Of a stretch of DNA of 64,000 nucleotides, positions 62,561 to 64,000 are shown piece after piece. The position numbers and the translations under genes are program-made. The stretch spans positions 1 through 64,000 of the forward strand of contig JAJXWO010000015.1 of assembly GCA_021781535.1 (NCBI GenBank). Reading direction: 5' to 3'. Below the pieces are notes generated by a model, which made no database searches, had not been told where the DNA came from, and saw nothing but the letters and a program-made list of their open reading frames with translations. This DNA comes from Deltaproteobacteria bacterium (lineage in GTDB: Bacteria; Desulfobacterota; Desulfuromonadia; Geobacterales; Pseudopelobacteraceae). Numbering within the stretch: position 1 is the stretch's first letter; each line of letters begins with the position of its first letter.

Positions 62561-62590
62561 TTGACACAAGCCATTGACCGCCGGTATAAG
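62561..62590 (+). promoter_or_regulatory. promoter of the mraZ-rsmH division cluster
   Basis: TTGACA (62561-62566) and TATAAG (62585-62590) with an 18-base spacer. Confidence 0.75.
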
Positions 62591-62600
62591 TTTTCATACT

Positions 62601-62630
62601 GTGGAAAAAAGTGGAATATCGTGGAAAATA
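62601..62630 (+). promoter_or_regulatory. MraZ operator boxes
   Basis: Three GTGGA repeats at 62601, 62611 and 62621, exactly 10 bases apart, directly after the promoter. MraZ proteins repress their own operon by binding several TGGG/GTGG-type repeats spaced by 10 bases. Confidence 0.75.
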
Positions 62631-62647
62631 ATGCCATAGAGGCGAGT

Positions 62648-63124
62648 ATGTTCAGGGGCATTTTCGAGACAACCATAGATGCAAAAGGGCGAACCAGCCT
62701 GCCGGCCAGATTCAGGGAAATCCTCGCCGACACCCATGGTGACGAGCGTTTTTTCCTGACCAATTCTGTTCCGGTTGATCTGGGGGGCGGCCTGCACAGT
62801 TCCGGACTGCTGATTTTTCCCTACAAAGAGTGGTTTGTTTTTGAGGATAATTTTCGCGTCAGTAAAGGCTTCACCTCTGAGCAGCGCAAGAGCATCCTGC
62901 GAACGATTATTTCTCCCGCGCAGGAGTGTTCCGCCGACAAACTGGGACGTTTTCTGATCCCGCCGACGTTTCGCAAGATCGCAGCCCTTGATAGGGAGAT
63001 CCAATTCGTTGGCACTATGGACAAGATAGAAATCTGGAGCATGAGCGAATGGGACAAAGTTCGTGCCCAGGATGTGAAAAACTTCCCGAGCGGCACTGAA
63101 GCAGCCGCAGAGCTTGGTCTCTAG
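62648..63124 (+). CDS. mraZ: transcriptional regulator MraZ
   Basis: 158 residues. Two AbrB-like SpoVT domains: [22 protein letters not shown] and [20 protein letters not shown] carry the DxKGR and DxxGR DNA-binding signatures. First gene of the division and cell wall cluster. ATG 62648 with GAGG 5 bases upstream; the frame from 62561 overlaps its own promoter. The stop overlaps the rsmH start by one base. Confidence 0.95.
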   Translation: MFRGIFETTIDAKGRTSLPARFREILADTHGDERFFLTNSVPVDLGGGLHSSGLLIFPYKEWFVFEDNFRVSKGFTSEQRKSILRTIISPAQECSADKLGRFLIPPTFRKIAALDREIQFVGTMDKIEIWSMSEWDKVRAQDVKNFPSGTEAAAELGL

Positions 63125-64000
63125 TGGCAGATTTCCATCATCTTTCGGTTCTGCCGGATGAAGTCATCCGTTTTCTCGAACCGGCAGACGGCAAAACATA
63201 TCTGGATGGCACACTGGGTGGCGGCGGCCATGCCGCATTGATTCTTGAGAAGGCTCCTGATGCACTGCTGATCGGCATCGACCGGGACCAGTCGGCGCTG
63301 GCAGCAGCGGGGGCACGACTGGCAGCACACGGCGAACAGGTGCGGCTGATCCATGGCGACTTTGCTGACGTCGCACAGCACATGAACGAGCTTGGCATAG
63401 CGGCCCTGGACGGCTTCATTCTTGATCTGGGAGTTTCATCACATCAACTGGACACGAGAGAGCGCGGCTTCAGCTTTCAACAGGATGCCCCACTGGATAT
63501 GCGGATGGATACCAGCAGCGGCGAAACGGCTGCGGATCTGGTTAATGGGCTTCCGGAACCGGAACTGGAACGGATTATCAGCCAGTTTGGCGAGGAGCGC
63601 TGGGCAAAACGGATCGCATCTTTCATCGTCAAGGAACGGGCAGAATCGCTGATCACGACCACCTTCCGGTTGGTGGACATCATTAAAGGGGCGGTTCCCA
63701 AGGCTAAATGGGATGAACGGATTCATCCTGCCACCCGTACTTTCCAGGCTCTCCGTATTGCGGTAAACAGTGAGCTGGACAGCCTGCAACAAGGGATGCG
63801 TGCGGCTCTTGACCTGCTTAAGCCGGGCGGGCGGGGAGTAATTATTTCATTCCATTCACTGGAAGACAGGATCGTTAAACAGGTCTTTCGAGAATATGCC
63901 GAAGGATGCACCTGCCCGCGACAGTTCCCGGTCTGCGTCTGCGGCAATCAACCTCGGGTGAAGATCCTGACCAGCCGCCCGGTGACGGCAACGCAGGCAG
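63124..64000 (+). CDS. rsmH: 16S rRNA (cytosine-1402-N4) methyltransferase, partial
   Basis: GTG start at 63124, overlapping the mraZ stop (TAGTG); the frame is open to the window end, about 292 codons seen. RsmH (MraW): [17 protein letters not shown], the SAM-binding [17 protein letters not shown] near 34, [22 protein letters not shown] near 100, [19 protein letters not shown] near 205 and [16 protein letters not shown] near 240. Only the last few residues are missing. Confidence 0.95.
   Translation, partial: MADFHHLSVLPDEVIRFLEPADGKTYLDGTLGGGGHAALILEKAPDALLIGIDRDQSALAAAGARLAAHGEQVRLIHGDFADVAQHMNELGIAALDGFILDLGVSSHQLDTRERGFSFQQDAPLDMRMDTSSGETAADLVNGLPEPELERIISQFGEERWAKRIASFIVKERAESLITTTFRLVDIIKGAVPKAKWDERIHPATRTFQALRIAVNSELDSLQQGMRAALDLLKPGGRGVIISFHSLEDRIVKQVFREYAEGCTCPRQFPVCVCGNQPRVKILTSRPVTATQA

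Noticed and set aside
1-64000. CRISPR array, prophage genes, insertion-sequence transposase, rRNA operon
   Set aside because: No regularly spaced repeats with unique spacers, no transposase or phage structural domain, and no rRNA sequence was seen.

Overview
The window looks like chromosome of a Geobacter-type bacterium (Geobacterales, Desulfobacterota). The evidence is the mix of genes: futalosine-type menaquinone genes (mqnB, and a ubiD-ubiA-ubiX trio), a radical-SAM heme synthase of the AhbD type, a one-chain pyruvate:ferredoxin oxidoreductase, a selenium cluster (selD, yedF, mnmH), a GEMM-I cyclic-dinucleotide riboswitch of the form common in Geobacter, and a tRNA-Ser / SRP RNA / dnaX arrangement. 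Species cannot be fixed from sequence alone.

Layout. 1-4.2 kb: small SAP-like protein, purC, a PpiD-like chaperone and ahbD. 4.2-8.6 kb: an accessory zone anchored on tRNA-Phe. A 43-bp copy of the tRNA 3' end and a 53-bp downstream block are both repeated about 2.4 kb apart and enclose a hipBA toxin-antitoxin pair; beyond the second copy lie a decayed nhaA pseudogene and a 5' half of a tRNA-Pro. 8.7-12.8 kb: nadA, a secreted CAP protein, a HAD phosphatase, a CruF-like membrane protein and a nucleosidase. 12.9-16.3 kb: tRNA-Ser, SRP RNA, dnaX-ybaB-recR. 16.4-22.9 kb: pyruvate:ferredoxin oxidoreductase, an epimerase, a predicted small RNA, folK and transaldolase. 23-28.7 kb: glgA, mqnL/P/M-like genes and a glycosyltransferase. 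28.8-34.3 kb (mostly minus strand): pcnB, a flavoprotein, a DUF4160/DUF2442 pair, greB, an FKBP and a repeat-rich small protein. 34.7-37.7 kb: glcD, maf, yggS. 37.7-40.5 kb (minus): engB-folE2-glycosyltransferase-mqnB with 4-base overlaps. 40.6-45.3 kb: a partial complex I cluster nuoH-(ankyrin gene)-nuoI-J-K-L. 45.4-58.4 kb (minus): panB-C-D, chemoreceptor, PilZ, fba, gluQ, ppnP, a DHH-CBS-nucleotidyltransferase fusion and glgP. 58.7-62.2 kb: selD, yedF, riboswitch plus small secreted protein, mnmH. 62.6 kb to the end: start of the cell-wall/division cluster (mraZ, rsmH running off the window).

Several genes work together although they are not all adjacent: mqnB with mqnL/P/M (menaquinone), glgA with glgP (glycogen), folE2 with folK (pterins), panB/C/D (pantothenate), and selD/yedF/mnmH (selenium, tRNA 2-selenouridine). 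The least ordinary signals are the tRNA-Phe island with tandem end repeats, a self-contained predicted small RNA with an anti-Shine-Dalgarno loop at 21335-21411, the GEMM-I riboswitch inside the selenium cluster, an ankyrin gene translationally coupled inside a reduced nuo operon, a PanC with an altered catalytic motif, and a PpiD that lacks its isomerase domain.
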